Source: Streptomyces sp. NBC_01217 (GTDB taxonomy: Bacteria > Actinomycetota > Actinomycetes > Streptomycetales > Streptomycetaceae). Taken from it: DNA of 64,000 nucleotides. The notes beneath the pieces were generated by a model. That model was given only the letters and a program-made list of their open reading frames with translations, did not search any database and had not been told where the DNA came from. Below are positions 18,615 to 28,803 of the stretch, one piece after another (the first letter of the stretch is position 1; every line of letters starts with the position of its first letter). The position numbers were made by a program, and so were the translations under genes. The stretch spans positions 3,534,001 to 3,598,000 of the forward strand of contig NZ_CP108538.1 in assembly GCF_035994185.1 (NCBI RefSeq). Reading direction: 5' to 3'.

Positions 18615-19820
18615 TCAATCGCCGGACGGGCCCGAGGGGGCGTCCAGCTGTTCGAGCGTGGCGTGGGACGGGGCCCGGTGCGTGCTCAGTTCGCGGGCGA
18701 CGTCCTCCGCGTCGCGCAGCACCCGTACCGCGTTCTGCCAGGTCAGCTTGGCGAGATCGGCGCCGGACCAGCCGCGGCCGAGCAGCTCCGCGATCAGATT
18801 CGGGTAGCCCGCGACGTCCTGGAGGCCCTCCGGGAGGAAGGCGGTGCCGTCGTAGTCGCCGCCGATGCCGATGTGGTCGATCCCGGCGACCTCGCGCATG
18901 TGGTCGAGATGGTCGGCGATCGTCGCCACGGTGGCCATCGGGCGCGGGTTGGCCGCTTCGAAGGCGGCGTGGATCTTCATGGCCTGCGCCGTGGTGTCGA
19001 GGTGGTGCAGGCCGTGGGCGCGCATGTTCTCGTCCGCGGCGTGGGTCCAGGCGACGGCCGCCGGAAGGACGAACTTCGGCACGAAGGTCGCCATCGCGAT
19101 GCCGCCGTTGGCCGGGAGCCGGCCGAGGACGTCGTCGGGGATGTTGCGCGGGTGGTCGCAGATCGCGCGTGACGAGGAGTGCGAGAAGACCACCGGCGCG
19201 GTGGAGGTGTCGAGCGCGTCGCGCATCGTGGTGGCCGCCACGTGGGAGAGGTCGACCAGCATGCCGGTGCGGTTCATCTCCCGTACGACCTCGTGGCCGA
19301 AGGGCGAGAGACCGCCTACGCCCGGTTCGTCGGTCGCCGAGTCCGCCCACGCGATGTTGTCGTTGTGTGTGAGCGTCATGTAGCGGACGCCCAGGGTGTG
19401 CAGGGCGCGCAGGGTGCCCAGCGAGTTGTTGATGGAGTGGCCGCCCTCGGCGCCCATCAGAGAGGCGATACGGCCCTCGGCGCGGGCCGCCTCCATGTCG
19501 TCGGCGGTCAGGGCGCGCCGCAGGTCCGCGGGGTAGCGCTCCAGCAGCTCGGTGACCACGTCGATCTGTTCGAGGGTGGCGCTGACCGCCGCGTCGCCCG
19601 CGAGGTCGGACCGTACGTAAACGGACCAGAACTGCGCGCCGACGCCGCCCGCGCGCAGCCGCGGAATGTCGGTGTGCAGATGGCCGGACTGGTCGGTGGC
19701 GATGTCACGGGCGTCGAGGTCGTAGCCGACCTGTTCGCGCAGCGCCCACGGCAGGTCGTTGTGGCCGTCGACGACGGGGTATTCGGCGAGGAGTTCCCTC
19801 GCCCGCTCCAGCTGCTCCAC
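18615..19820 (-). CDS. Membrane-dipeptidase family (peptidase M19) dipeptidase
   Basis: Zinc dipeptidase of the renal dipeptidase family, 401 residues, TIM-barrel fold. Metal ligands are visible in DGHNDLPW (His and Asp near residues 20-22), the bridging Glu of MGAEGGHS, and His in VDLSHVAAT and [19 protein letters not shown] carries the C-terminal Asp. No signal peptide, so cytoplasmic. GTG at 19820, only 6 nt after the purE stop, so it is the third gene of a purK-purE operon. Its tail overlaps a CGCCGGACGGGC element of the type dispersed in Streptomyces genomes. Confidence 0.9.
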   Translation of the reverse strand: MEQLERARELLAEYPVVDGHNDLPWALREQVGYDLDARDIATDQSGHLHTDIPRLRAGGVGAQFWSVYVRSDLAGDAAVSATLEQIDVVTELLERYPADLRRALTADDMEAARAEGRIASLMGAEGGHSINNSLGTLRALHTLGVRYMTLTHNDNIAWADSATDEPGVGGLSPFGHEVVREMNRTGMLVDLSHVAATTMRDALDTSTAPVVFSHSSSRAICDHPRNIPDDVLGRLPANGGIAMATFVPKFVLPAAVAWTHAADENMRAHGLHHLDTTAQAMKIHAAFEAANPRPMATVATIADHLDHMREVAGIDHIGIGGDYDGTAFLPEGLQDVAGYPNLIAELLGRGWSGADLAKLTWQNAVRVLRDAEDVARELSTHRAPSHATLEQLDAPSGPSGD

Positions 19821-19826
19821 GGCCGC

Positions 19827-20366
19827 CTACTTCCCGAAGCCGAAGGAGTCGGCGCCCTCGACCTTGCTGCGGAGCCGCTTGCCCTTCTCCGTCGCCAGGT
19901 CGTTCAGCTCCTGCAGGAACTCGTTCATACGGCCCTGAAGGTCGGTGTCGTGGGCGGCGAGGATGCGCGCGGCGAGCAGGCCCGCGTTGCGCGCGCCGCC
20001 GACCGAGACGGTGGCGACGGGGATTCCGGCGGGCATCTGCACGATGGAGAGCAGGCTGTCCATGCCGTCGAGGTACTTCAGCGGGACCGGGACGCCGATG
20101 ACCGGCAGCGGGGTGACCGAGGCGAGCATGCCGGGCAGGTGGGCGGCGCCGCCCGCGCCCGCGATGATCGCCCTGAGGCCGCGGTCCGCCGCCTGCTCGC
20201 CGTACGCGATCATCTCGCGCGGCATGCGGTGGGCGGAGACGACGTCGACCTCGTAGGGGATCTCGAACTCGGCGAGGGCCTTGGCCGCCGCTTCCATGAC
20301 GGGCCAGTCGGAGTCCGAGCCCATGACGATGCCGACGAGGGGCGCGGCGGTGGCAGGGGAGGTCAT
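19827..20366 (-). CDS. purE: N5-carboxyaminoimidazole ribonucleotide mutase
   Basis: Purine biosynthesis: moves the carboxyl group of N5-CAIR to give CAIR. The 179 residues contain the class I PurE signatures [13 protein letters not shown] (active-site Ser and Asp), [11 protein letters not shown] (catalytic His) and [16 protein letters not shown] at 20366 overlaps the purK stop by 4 bp, so the two are translationally coupled and act in sequence. C-terminal basic helix is ordinary for the family. Confidence 0.96.
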   Translation of the reverse strand: MTSPATAAPLVGIVMGSDSDWPVMEAAAKALAEFEIPYEVDVVSAHRMPREMIAYGEQAADRGLRAIIAGAGGAAHLPGMLASVTPLPVIGVPVPLKYLDGMDSLLSIVQMPAGIPVATVSVGGARNAGLLAARILAAHDTDLQGRMNEFLQELNDLATEKGKRLRSKVEGADSFGFGK

Positions 20367-21502
20367 TCGGTGATCGTTCCTCTGAGGTAGTCAGCTGCAT
20401 GACGGGCCCGGTCTCGCACGTCCGCCAGGTCGTCGCCGTAGGTGTTGACGTGTCCGACCTTGCGGCCCGGCTTCACGTCCTTGCCGTACATGTGGATCTT
20501 GAGCTGCGGGTCGCGGGCCATGCAGTGCAGATACGCCTGGTACATGTCCGGGTAGTCGCCGCCGAGGACGTTCGACATGACCGTCCAGGTGGCGCGCGGG
20601 CGCGGGTCGCCGAGCGGCAGGTCCAGGATGGCCCGGACGTGGTTGGCGAACTGCGAGGTGATCGCGCCGTCCTGGGTCCAGTGCCCGGAGTTGTGCGGAC
20701 GCATTGCCAGCTCGTTGACCAGGATGTGTCCGTCACGCGTCTCGAAGAGCTCGACGGCGAGGTGGCCGACGACGCCCAGCTCGGCGGCGATGCGGAGGGC
20801 GAGCTGCTGGGCCTCGCCCGCGAGCCGCTCGTCCAGCTCCGGGGCCGGGGCGATGACCGTGTCGCAGACCCCGTCGACCTGGATCGACTCGACGACCGGG
20901 TAGGCGACGGCCTGGCCGTGCGGCGAGCGGACGATGTTGGCCGCCAGCTCCCGTACGAAGTCGACCTTCTCCTCGGCGAGGACCTGGACACCGGCCAGGA
21001 AGGGGTCGGCCGCGTCCGCCTCGGAGCGGACCACCCAGACGCCCTTGCCGTCGTAGCCGCCGCGGACCGTCTTGAGGACGACGGGGAAGCCCCCGACCTC
21101 CTGCGCGAAGGCCACGACGTCGGCCGGGTCCTCCACGACGCGGTGACGGGGGCAGGGCGCGCCGACCTCGGTGAGCTTCGCGCGCATCACCCCCTTGTCC
21201 TGGGCGTGCACCAGCGCATCGGGTCCCGGGCGCACGGGAATGCCGTCCGCCTCCAGGGCCCGCAGGTGTTCGGTCGGTACGTGCTCGTGATCGAAGGTGA
21301 TCACGTCACAGCCGCGCGCGAAGGCACGCAGCGTGTCCAGGTCGCGATAGTCGCCGACGACGACTTCGCTCACCACCTGGGCCGCCGAGTCCTGGGGGGT
21401 GTCACTGAGGAGCTTGAACTTGATGCCGAGGGGGATGCCCGCCTCGTGGGTCATACGGGCGAGCTGACCGCCGCCGACCATGCCGACTACCGGGAACGTC
21501 AC
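20363..21502 (-). CDS. purK: N5-carboxyaminoimidazole ribonucleotide synthase
   Basis: ATP-grasp enzyme that carboxylates AIR to N5-CAIR. The 379 residues begin with [18 protein letters not shown], the PurK N-terminal nucleotide-fold signature. ATP-grasp segments include [20 protein letters not shown], and [15 protein letters not shown] closes the active site. The start is the GTG at 21502, preceded directly by GGAGGA; the frame is open for 25 codons more but only this start gives the normal family N-terminus. First gene of a purK-purE-dipeptidase operon, divergent from the GtrA gene. Confidence 0.95.
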   Translation of the reverse strand: MTFPVVGMVGGGQLARMTHEAGIPLGIKFKLLSDTPQDSAAQVVSEVVVGDYRDLDTLRAFARGCDVITFDHEHVPTEHLRALEADGIPVRPGPDALVHAQDKGVMRAKLTEVGAPCPRHRVVEDPADVVAFAQEVGGFPVVLKTVRGGYDGKGVWVVRSEADAADPFLAGVQVLAEEKVDFVRELAANIVRSPHGQAVAYPVVESIQVDGVCDTVIAPAPELDERLAGEAQQLALRIAAELGVVGHLAVELFETRDGHILVNELAMRPHNSGHWTQDGAITSQFANHVRAILDLPLGDPRPRATWTVMSNVLGGDYPDMYQAYLHCMARDPQLKIHMYGKDVKPGRKVGHVNTYGDDLADVRDRARHAADYLRGTITE

Positions 21503-21676
21503 TCCTCCAGGGTATCCGGCGCCCCGGGGGTCGCCCGACGAAGCCCTGTGCCCGCCCCGGCCTGCGGGGTGCGTCACAGCATCGCCACACCTGCCGGCTC
21601 ATCCACGGGTGGCCCCTGGACGGGCTGGTTAGCATGGCTGGACCGACGTAACCGACAGACGGGCTGAGCGATCACC

Positions 21677-22201
21677 ATGAGCGAACGGGGCGCACTGCGG
21701 ACCCGGCTGGATCTGCTGGCCCGGGAGGTCGCCAAGTTCGGCGCGGTCGGCGCACTCGGCCTGGTCGTCAATATCGCGGTATCCAACCTGCTCTGGCGCA
21801 CCACGGACCTCCAGGTGGTGCGTGCAGGCCTGCTGGCCACGCTCGTCGCCATCCTCTTCAATTACGTCGGCTTCCGCTACTGGACGTACCGGGACCGCGA
21901 CAAGAGCGGCCGGACCCGGGAGCTGACGCTGTTCCTGCTGTTCAGCGCGGTGGGCGCGGTCATCGAGACGGGTGTGCTGTACGCGGCGACGTACGGGTTC
22001 GGGTGGAACAGCCCGGTCCAGAGCAATGTCTTCAAGATCCTCGGCATCGGTATCGCGACGCTGTTCCGCTTCTGGTCCTACCGGACGTGGGTGTTCAAGG
22101 CGCTGCCCGCGAAGGAGACCGTGCTGAGCGCGGAGGGGTTCCTGAAGCAGGGGCGTACGGAGCAGGTGCCGCGGGTCGAGGCCGATTCGGTGCGGCCGTA
22201 G
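21677..22201 (+). CDS. GtrA family membrane protein
   Basis: A 174-residue protein with four predicted membrane helices (roughly 20-40, 48-66, 83-103 and 113-133). Family signatures FGAVGALGLVVNI, FNYVGFRYWTYR and FRFWSYRTWVF are present. GtrA proteins are thought to flip polyprenyl-linked sugars or otherwise assist surface polysaccharide synthesis. ATG at 21677. It converges with draK across 19 nt. The C-terminal 35 residues are a soluble charged tail. Confidence 0.88.
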   Translation: MSERGALRTRLDLLAREVAKFGAVGALGLVVNIAVSNLLWRTTDLQVVRAGLLATLVAILFNYVGFRYWTYRDRDKSGRTRELTLFLLFSAVGAVIETGVLYAATYGFGWNSPVQSNVFKILGIGIATLFRFWSYRTWVFKALPAKETVLSAEGFLKQGRTEQVPRVEADSVRP

Positions 22202-22220
22202 CACCGCTCGCCGCGTCCGC

Positions 22221-23486
22221 TCAGCGCACCGGGCGTTCCGGTTCCTGTCTCTTCAGGGCCACCCGGCTGAGGAAGAGGGCGAAGACCGCCGGCTGCTGCT
22301 GGAGCAGTTCGAGACGGCCGCCGTCCGCCTCCGCGAGGTCCCTGGCCACCGCGAGGCCGATACCGGTGGAGTTGCGGCCGCTGATCGTCCGCTCGAAGAT
22401 CCGGGCACCGAGGTCGGGCGGCACGCCCGGGCCCTCGTCCGTGACCTCGATCACCGCCTGATTGCCGGTGACCCGGGTGCGCAGCGCGACCGTACCGCCG
22501 CCGTGCATCAGTGAGTTCTCGATCAGTGCGGCCAGCACCTGGGCGACCGCGCCGGGTGTGCCGACGGCCCGCAGCCCCTGCTTCCCGGAGCGGACGATGG
22601 CGCGGCCCTCGCCCCGGTAGGCCGGGCGCCACTCCTCGATCTGCTGCTTGACGACCTCGTCGAGGTCGAAGACGACGGCGGAGCCGGTACGCGGATCGCG
22701 GGCGTTGGTCAGCAGCCGCTCCACCACGTCGGTGAGCCGCTCGACCTGGGTGAGGGCGAAGTTCGCCTCCTCCTTCACCGTGTCCGGGTCGTCGGTGACG
22801 GAGATCTCCTCGATCCGCATGGAGAGCGCGGTCAGCGGCGTACGGAGCTGGTGCGAGGCGTCGGCGGCCAGCCGGCGTTCCGCGGTCAGCATCCGGGCGA
22901 TCCGTTCGGCGGAGGAGTCCAGGACGTCGGCGACCCGGTCCAGTTCCGGTACTCCGTACCGCTTGTGGCGCGGGCGCGGGTCGCCGGAGCCCAGGCGCTC
23001 GGCGGTCTCGGCGAGGTCGGTCAGCGGCGAGGTCAGCTTGTTGGCCTGGCGTACGGCGAGGAGCACGGCGGAGACGATGGCCAGCAGCGCCACCGCGCCG
23101 ATGATCATCAGGGTGCGGCCGACCTCACGGGTGACGGCGGAGCTGGACTCCTCGACGGTGACGCGCTCACCCTGCTCCCCCTCGGCCGTGCTCCTGATCA
23201 CACTGCCGGTGGGGCGCGTACCGACTTCGATGGGGGCGCGTCCGGGGATCGTGACCAGGGCGTAGCGCTTGCTGGAGATCTGCTCGGCCAGCAGCGCGGG
23301 GTTGATCCGCTCGGCCCCCAGGAGCCGGCTCTCGACCACGCTGATCAGCCGCAGCGCCTCGGAGTCGACGCTCTCCTGGGCGCTGTTGCTGATGGTGCGG
23401 CTCTCGACGATGACGAGGGAGACGCCGAAGACGGCGATCACCACGAGCACCACGGCGAGCGTGGAGTTGATCAGTCTGCGGCGCAT
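22221..23486 (-). CDS. draK: Sensor histidine kinase, DraK-type
   Basis: Membrane sensor kinase of 421 residues. Membrane helix 1 at about 7-27, an extracytoplasmic sensor of about 95 residues, helix 2 at about 122-145, HAMP (about 147-200), then the phosphoacceptor His in ADASHQLRTPLTAL. The ATPase domain carries the N box LIENSLMHGGG, the G1 box VTDEGPGVP and the G2 box STGIGLAVARDL. ATG at 23486 lies 15 nt after the response-regulator stop, so the pair is one operon. Gene order next to purKE and gtrA matches, from memory, DraR/DraK of S. coelicolor, which affects antibiotic production; the name rests on that context. Confidence 0.85.
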   Translation of the reverse strand: MRRRLINSTLAVVLVVIAVFGVSLVIVESRTISNSAQESVDSEALRLISVVESRLLGAERINPALLAEQISSKRYALVTIPGRAPIEVGTRPTGSVIRSTAEGEQGERVTVEESSSAVTREVGRTLMIIGAVALLAIVSAVLLAVRQANKLTSPLTDLAETAERLGSGDPRPRHKRYGVPELDRVADVLDSSAERIARMLTAERRLAADASHQLRTPLTALSMRIEEISVTDDPDTVKEEANFALTQVERLTDVVERLLTNARDPRTGSAVVFDLDEVVKQQIEEWRPAYRGEGRAIVRSGKQGLRAVGTPGAVAQVLAALIENSLMHGGGTVALRTRVTGNQAVIEVTDEGPGVPPDLGARIFERTISGRNSTGIGLAVARDLAEADGGRLELLQQQPAVFALFLSRVALKRQEPERPVR

Positions 23487-23501
23487 GGGTGTTTCTGTAC
23501 G

Positions 23502-24179
23502 TCAGCTCTTCTCGAAGCGGAAGCCGACGCCCCGTACGGTCGCGATGTAGCGGGGATTGGCCGCGTCGTCACCGAGCTTCTTGCGGAGCCAGGAGATGTG
23601 CATGTCGAGGGTCTTGGTCGACGACCACCAGGTGGTGTCCCAGACCTCGCGCATCAACTGGTCCCGGGTGACGACCCGGCCCGCGTCGCGGACCAGGACC
23701 CGCAGCAGGTCGAATTCCTTGGCGGTGAGCTGGAGTTCCTCGTCGCCCATCCACGCCCGGTGCGATTCGACGTCGATCCTGACGCCGTGGGTGGCGGGCT
23801 GCGGGGCGGGCTCGGTGGCGCCGCGGCGCAGCAGGGCCCGGACGCGGGCGAGCAGTTCGGCCAGGCGGAAGGGCTTGGTGACGTAGTCGTCGGCGCCCGC
23901 GTCCAGGCCGACGACGGTGTCCACCTCGTCGGCACGGGCGGTCAGCACCAGGATCGGCACGGTGTGGCCTTCGGCACGGAGCCTGCGGGCGACTTCGAGG
24001 CCGTCCATCCCGGGCAGGCCCAGGTCGAGTACGACCAGGTCGATCCCGCCCTGGAGGCCGGCGTCGAGAGCGGTCGGACCGTCTTCGCGGACCTCGACCT
24101 CGTAACCCTCCCGACGCAGTGCGCGGGCCAGTGGCTCCGAGATGGATGCGTCGTCCTCGGCGAGCAGTACACGGGTCAT
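23502..24179 (-). CDS. draR: Response regulator, OmpR family, DraR-type
   Basis: A 225-residue DNA-binding response regulator. Receiver domain (1-117) with the acidic pair in LLAEDD, phosphoacceptor Asp in LVVLDLGLPGMDG and Lys in DDYVTKPFRL. The C-terminal winged helix (about 130-222) contains LTAKEFDLLRVLV, the recognition helix around SSTKTLDMHISWLRKKLG, and the wing YIATVRGVGFRFE. ATG at 24179 begins the family N-terminus MTRVLLAEDD; the frame is open upstream but without a ribosome site. First gene of the pair with draK, divergent from the peptide transporter. Confidence 0.88.
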   Translation of the reverse strand: MTRVLLAEDDASISEPLARALRREGYEVEVREDGPTALDAGLQGGIDLVVLDLGLPGMDGLEVARRLRAEGHTVPILVLTARADEVDTVVGLDAGADDYVTKPFRLAELLARVRALLRRGATEPAPQPATHGVRIDVESHRAWMGDEELQLTAKEFDLLRVLVRDAGRVVTRDQLMREVWDTTWWSSTKTLDMHISWLRKKLGDDAANPRYIATVRGVGFRFEKS

Positions 24180-24671
24180 GGAGTGATGGTAGTCCGCGCG
24201 GGGCGCCTGCCGTGAGGTGATCCAAAAGGCCTGCGGGTCCGTGAGGAAATCGGAGAAATGCCTTCGAATATGGGAGTGTGATTCCAGTGCCGCCTGTGAT
24301 CCATCTCTCAAGTGCATTTATTTCCGACTGAGTCATGTCGTATGGTGGCTCGACGCCTGTTGCACTACTCAAGGACCCTTGGGCAGCTTTTAGCGCCGAG
24401 GGTCTCTTTTGTTCTGCCGGCTGGTTCCCGCCAGTCGTGAATTCAGTGAATGACCTGTGGCCGGGCCCGGAGCGTGAGGATGCGCACCGGGCGTGGATCC
24501 CGATGCGGTCGGTCCCCCGTCTCCTCCGGTCGGCTCCTCGATGAGTCCGGCGGTCGGGACGAATCCCCTGTCAGGCGTGGGGGTGGGGCGTGACCGCGCC
24601 GGTGCCGGCCTCCCCCCACCGGGCGCGTAACGCTCACGAGGCACCGCGTCCCGAGCACCCAAGGATCGACC
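24180..24671 (+). other. Long intergenic leader between draR and the peptide transporter
   Basis: A 492-nt region without a credible gene. It must hold the divergent promoters of draR and of the transporter. The part nearest draR is AT-richer than anything around it (24230-24345). The terminator-like element at 24374-24414 divides it, and the 255 nt beyond are GC-rich with several short hairpins. No known riboswitch consensus was recognised. Confidence 0.5.
24374..24414 (+). terminator. Intrinsic terminator inside the leader of the peptide transporter
   Basis: Arms GACCCTTGG (24374-24382) and CCGAGGGTC (24396-24404) form a 9-bp stem with one G-U pair. A U-rich run TCTTTTGTTCT follows at once, which is rare in this GC-rich genome. 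It lies about 260 nt upstream of the transporter start, on the coding strand, so it would end a short RNA or act as an attenuator. A -10-like TATGGT stands at about 24339. Confidence 0.6.
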
Positions 24672-26162
<1,491 letters not shown>

Positions 26163-26181
26163 CGCACCCGCCCCTGCTGTA

Positions 26182-26223
26182 CGGAGGGCCGCCGCACCGG
26201 GATTCCGGTGCGGCGGCCCTCCG
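26182..26223. terminator. Strong bidirectional hairpin terminator
   Basis: Perfect 19-bp stem with a GATT loop, followed by CTCTTTCC, between the peptide transporter and the convergent surface-protein operon. Confidence 0.88.
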
Positions 26224-26229
26224 CTCTTT

Positions 26230-26283
26230 CCGTACCTCTACGTGTATCCGTACCTCTACGTGTATCCGTACCTCCGCGTGTTT
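26230..26283. repeat. Tandem repeat, three units of 18 bp
   Basis: Two exact copies of CCGTACCTCTACGTGTAT (26230-26247, 26248-26265) and a third with a few changes (26266-26283), plus the start of a fourth. It is intergenic, between the terminator hairpin and the stop codon of the LAATG surface protein. Confidence 0.9.
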
Positions 26284-26299
26284 CCGTACGGAGCTCGGC

Positions 26300-27673
26300 T
26301 CACCTGGTGCCGCGCAGCCTGCGCCACGGGGTGAAGGTGAACACGGCGCCGCCCAGCAGGATCGTCGTCCCCGCGACCAGGCCGAGGGCGTGCAGGGTGC
26401 CGTTGTCCCCGGCCCCGGTGGCGGCCAGTCCGCCGCCGGAGTCCGTACCGCCGGAGTCCGTACCGCCGCCGCTCGTGGCCCCGCCCGCGTCCGAGCCGCC
26501 GACGGCCCCGCCGGGCTGGGCCGAGGTGTCGAGCTCCAGGGAGACCCCGACACCGGCGGGCGGAGTGCAGGTCGTCGTCGTGCCGAGCGCCATGACGGTC
26601 AGTACGCCCGGGCTGAGGGTGGACGTGCCGCTCGCGCCCGGCTTGTACGTACCCGTGAGATCGGGGATCTCGATCGGGGCGCCGGATTTGATGGGCTCCT
26701 TGTTGGCGGGACCCTCGACATGGACCGTGCCCTTGTCGGCTCCGCCCAGCTCGACCTCCATGGAGGGCTTCACCGAATCGGCAGGAATGTCGGCGGGGCT
26801 GTCCATGACCGACTTGCTGAACTTCACCGTGAGGTCGAAGCCGCCGCCGTTCTTCTTCGCGTTGATCTGCACCGGGGAGGTGGCGTTCTTGTCGCCGATC
26901 GGCGTCTTGCAGGCGTACGCGACGGACACCTCCTTGCCCTCGAAGTCGGTCTGACCACCGCCGCCACCGGTTGCCCCACCGCTCGACCCGGCGGTGGTGC
27001 CGCCGGAGTCGATACCGCCGGCCGTCGTACCTGCCGTGGTGCCGCCGTCGGCGGTCGAACCACCCGTGGTGGTCGTACCGCCTGCGGTGGTGGAGCCGCT
27101 CGTCGTGCCGCCCGCCGTACCGCCGCCGCCGTCCGTGACCTTGATGGTCGCGCCCGGCTGGACGGTCTCCTTCGGGGAGCACTTGGTGTCCGTGGAGATC
27201 GGCTTGGAGACGTTGATGTTGTACGCGTCCGGCGTCAGCGTGATCTCACCAGCCTTCTCCAGCTTCAGCGTGCCCTTCATGTCGGGCAGCACCATGGGGC
27301 TGTTCTTGGGGATCGGCGGGTTCTGCCGGGGCCCTTCCATCGACAGATCGCCACTGGCCGCGCCGCCCACCTTGATCGTGCCGGTCGGCTTGACCGTGTC
27401 CTTCTCCAGGTCGAGTACGTCGGGGTTGTCGGAGGCGGCCGCGACCGTCTTCCACACCACCTCGACGGTGTCCCCGACCTTCGCCTCGGCAGGCGCGGTC
27501 AACTGCGCCTTTGTCGTGCCCTGCACGGGCGGCAGTCCCGAGATGGACGGCGGAATGCACTCCGTCCTGTACGAGATCTCCGCGGCCTGTGCCGGGCTCG
27601 CGGCCAGCAGCATGCCCGCGCCGCCGAGCATCATCGCGACTCCCGCCGCGACCGTCCTGCGTTGCGTACTCAC
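26300..27673 (-). CDS. Sortase-anchored surface protein, two related beta domains, LAATG signal
   Basis: A 457-residue exported wall protein. Signal peptide 1-30 (ending SPAQA); beta-sandwich domain 1 about 31-175; a Gly/Thr/Ser linker about 181-240; domain 2 about 247-370; then a second Gly/Ser/Thr stretch and a sorting signal LAATG at about 416, a hydrophobic helix and an Arg-rich tail. LAxTG is the motif of class E sortases in Streptomyces. Domain 2 (CKTPIGDK, LGTTTTCTP) matches the LPKTG protein encoded 2.2 kb away; the domains may be of the DUF6801 type, a name given from memory. GTG at 27673 overlaps the preceding stop by 4 bp and has AAGGGA upstream. Third gene of a coupled operon. The ligand is unknown. 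Confidence 0.82.
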   Translation of the reverse strand: MSTQRRTVAAGVAMMLGGAGMLLAASPAQAAEISYRTECIPPSISGLPPVQGTTKAQLTAPAEAKVGDTVEVVWKTVAAASDNPDVLDLEKDTVKPTGTIKVGGAASGDLSMEGPRQNPPIPKNSPMVLPDMKGTLKLEKAGEITLTPDAYNINVSKPISTDTKCSPKETVQPGATIKVTDGGGGTAGGTTSGSTTAGGTTTTGGSTADGGTTAGTTAGGIDSGGTTAGSSGGATGGGGGQTDFEGKEVSVAYACKTPIGDKNATSPVQINAKKNGGGFDLTVKFSKSVMDSPADIPADSVKPSMEVELGGADKGTVHVEGPANKEPIKSGAPIEIPDLTGTYKPGASGTSTLSPGVLTVMALGTTTTCTPPAGVGVSLELDTSAQPGGAVGGSDAGGATSGGGTDSGGTDSGGGLAATGAGDNGTLHALGLVAGTTILLGGAVFTFTPWRRLRGTR

Positions 27674-28803
27674 GAATGTCCCTTCGTCGTCGGTCTGTTC
27701 TCTGGCGGTGCGGAATCCGGTGTGAACCACGGCAGCGTGGCGGTGGTGACGGTCGGGGCCGGGGGACTCACGGCGGGCTCGGGCGCGCGGCGCAGCCTGG
27801 GGAGCTTCGCGCTCGCATCGGCCGGTTGCGGATGGCGGTGGCGCCCGGCGCGGACAGGAGTGCGCGAGCTGCGGGGGCGTACCTTGTCGACGATCGCCAT
27901 GCCGATCCGGAACACGGCGGCCGGTACGACGACACACAGCAGGATCCAGAAGAGGGTGACACCCCAGGGGCGGCCGACCCCCCACGGCTGCTCGGCCAGC
28001 ACCTTGCCGCCGTACTTCAGCGAGACCTGGTAGCCGCCGTGGGCGCCCGCCGTGAGTTCGACCGGCAGCTTGATCTGCGCCTTGCGGCCGGACTCGATGG
28101 TGCCGCGCCACTGCCGCTCCTCCCACTGCGGGGCGAAGACGCCGTGCGCGGTGCCGACCTGGAAGACCGGGTCCTTGACGGGGGCGGAGCCGAGGTTGCC
28201 CACGGTGAAGACCAGGTGCCGGGCGGGCGGGGCGCCGAACCAGGTGAGGATTCCGCTGTCGCCCTCCAGCCGGGTGGTGGCCAGCACCGCGAGCCTGCCG
28301 CCCTCGGTCTCCTCGGGCAGTGCGGCGACCGGGTGTCCGGCGACGACGAACACGGCGTCGGTGAGGACCTGTTCCCCGGTGACGGTGGCGACATGCACCA
28401 CGCAGGGGCAGGGCACGGGCGGCTCGGCGACCGGCATCTTCTTGCTGAAGCCGCCGTCGGCGCCGGTGGTGACGGCGCGGCCCTCGGCGTTGGCACAGGA
28501 GTTGGTGCCGCCGATCACCCCGCGATCCGGCGTGGACCGTCCGCAGATCAGCATCATCAACAGCGTGTCCGGACGCCAGCCGCTGCCCTTGACGGTGATC
28601 TCACCGCCCTTGCCCGCCTGCTGCTCGGAGAGGGTGACGACGGGCTTCGTGTCCGCGGCTCTTACGCCCCGCGCATGTGCACCCGCCGCGTCGGCGCCGG
28701 TCGCGGACACCATCAGCAGGGCGGTCAGCAGTGTGCCGAGGAGCACGGCCGCCCGCCGGTGGCTGCCGCCGCGGAGTGATGCCGGTCCGGCCTGTCCAGT
28801 CAC
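27670..28803 (-). CDS. Exported single-pass membrane protein with an Ig/neocarzinostatin-like domain
   Basis: A 377-residue protein: signal peptide about 1-40, an extracytoplasmic region of about 230 residues, one membrane helix near 273-297 (LFWILLCVVVPAAVF) and a basic, Pro-rich cytoplasmic tail of about 80. The first extracellular part (VTLSEQQAGKGGEITVKGSG, then a Cys-containing loop ending CPCVVHVATV) resembles the neocarzinostatin/Ig-like fold by pattern; this is inference. GTG at 28803 overlaps the upstream gene's stop by 4 bp, and its own stop overlaps the next start by 4 bp, so the three proteins are made in step and probably form one complex. Confidence 0.7.
   Translation of the reverse strand: MTGQAGPASLRGGSHRRAAVLLGTLLTALLMVSATGADAAGAHARGVRAADTKPVVTLSEQQAGKGGEITVKGSGWRPDTLLMMLICGRSTPDRGVIGGTNSCANAEGRAVTTGADGGFSKKMPVAEPPVPCPCVVHVATVTGEQVLTDAVFVVAGHPVAALPEETEGGRLAVLATTRLEGDSGILTWFGAPPARHLVFTVGNLGSAPVKDPVFQVGTAHGVFAPQWEERQWRGTIESGRKAQIKLPVELTAGAHGGYQVSLKYGGKVLAEQPWGVGRPWGVTLFWILLCVVVPAAVFRIGMAIVDKVRPRSSRTPVRAGRHRHPQPADASAKLPRLRRAPEPAVSPPAPTVTTATLPWFTPDSAPPENRPTTKGHS

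Noticed and set aside
18609..18632. Half of a mobile element at the dipeptidase stop (CGCCGGACGGGC word)
   Set aside because: The word is a common dispersed sequence in Streptomyces gene ends; only one arm is present and there are no transposase or target duplications.
24180..24671. Known riboswitch (c-di-AMP, SAM, TPP or guanidine class) in front of the peptide transporter
   Set aside because: None of the conserved core words of these classes was found; only the terminator-like element is supported.
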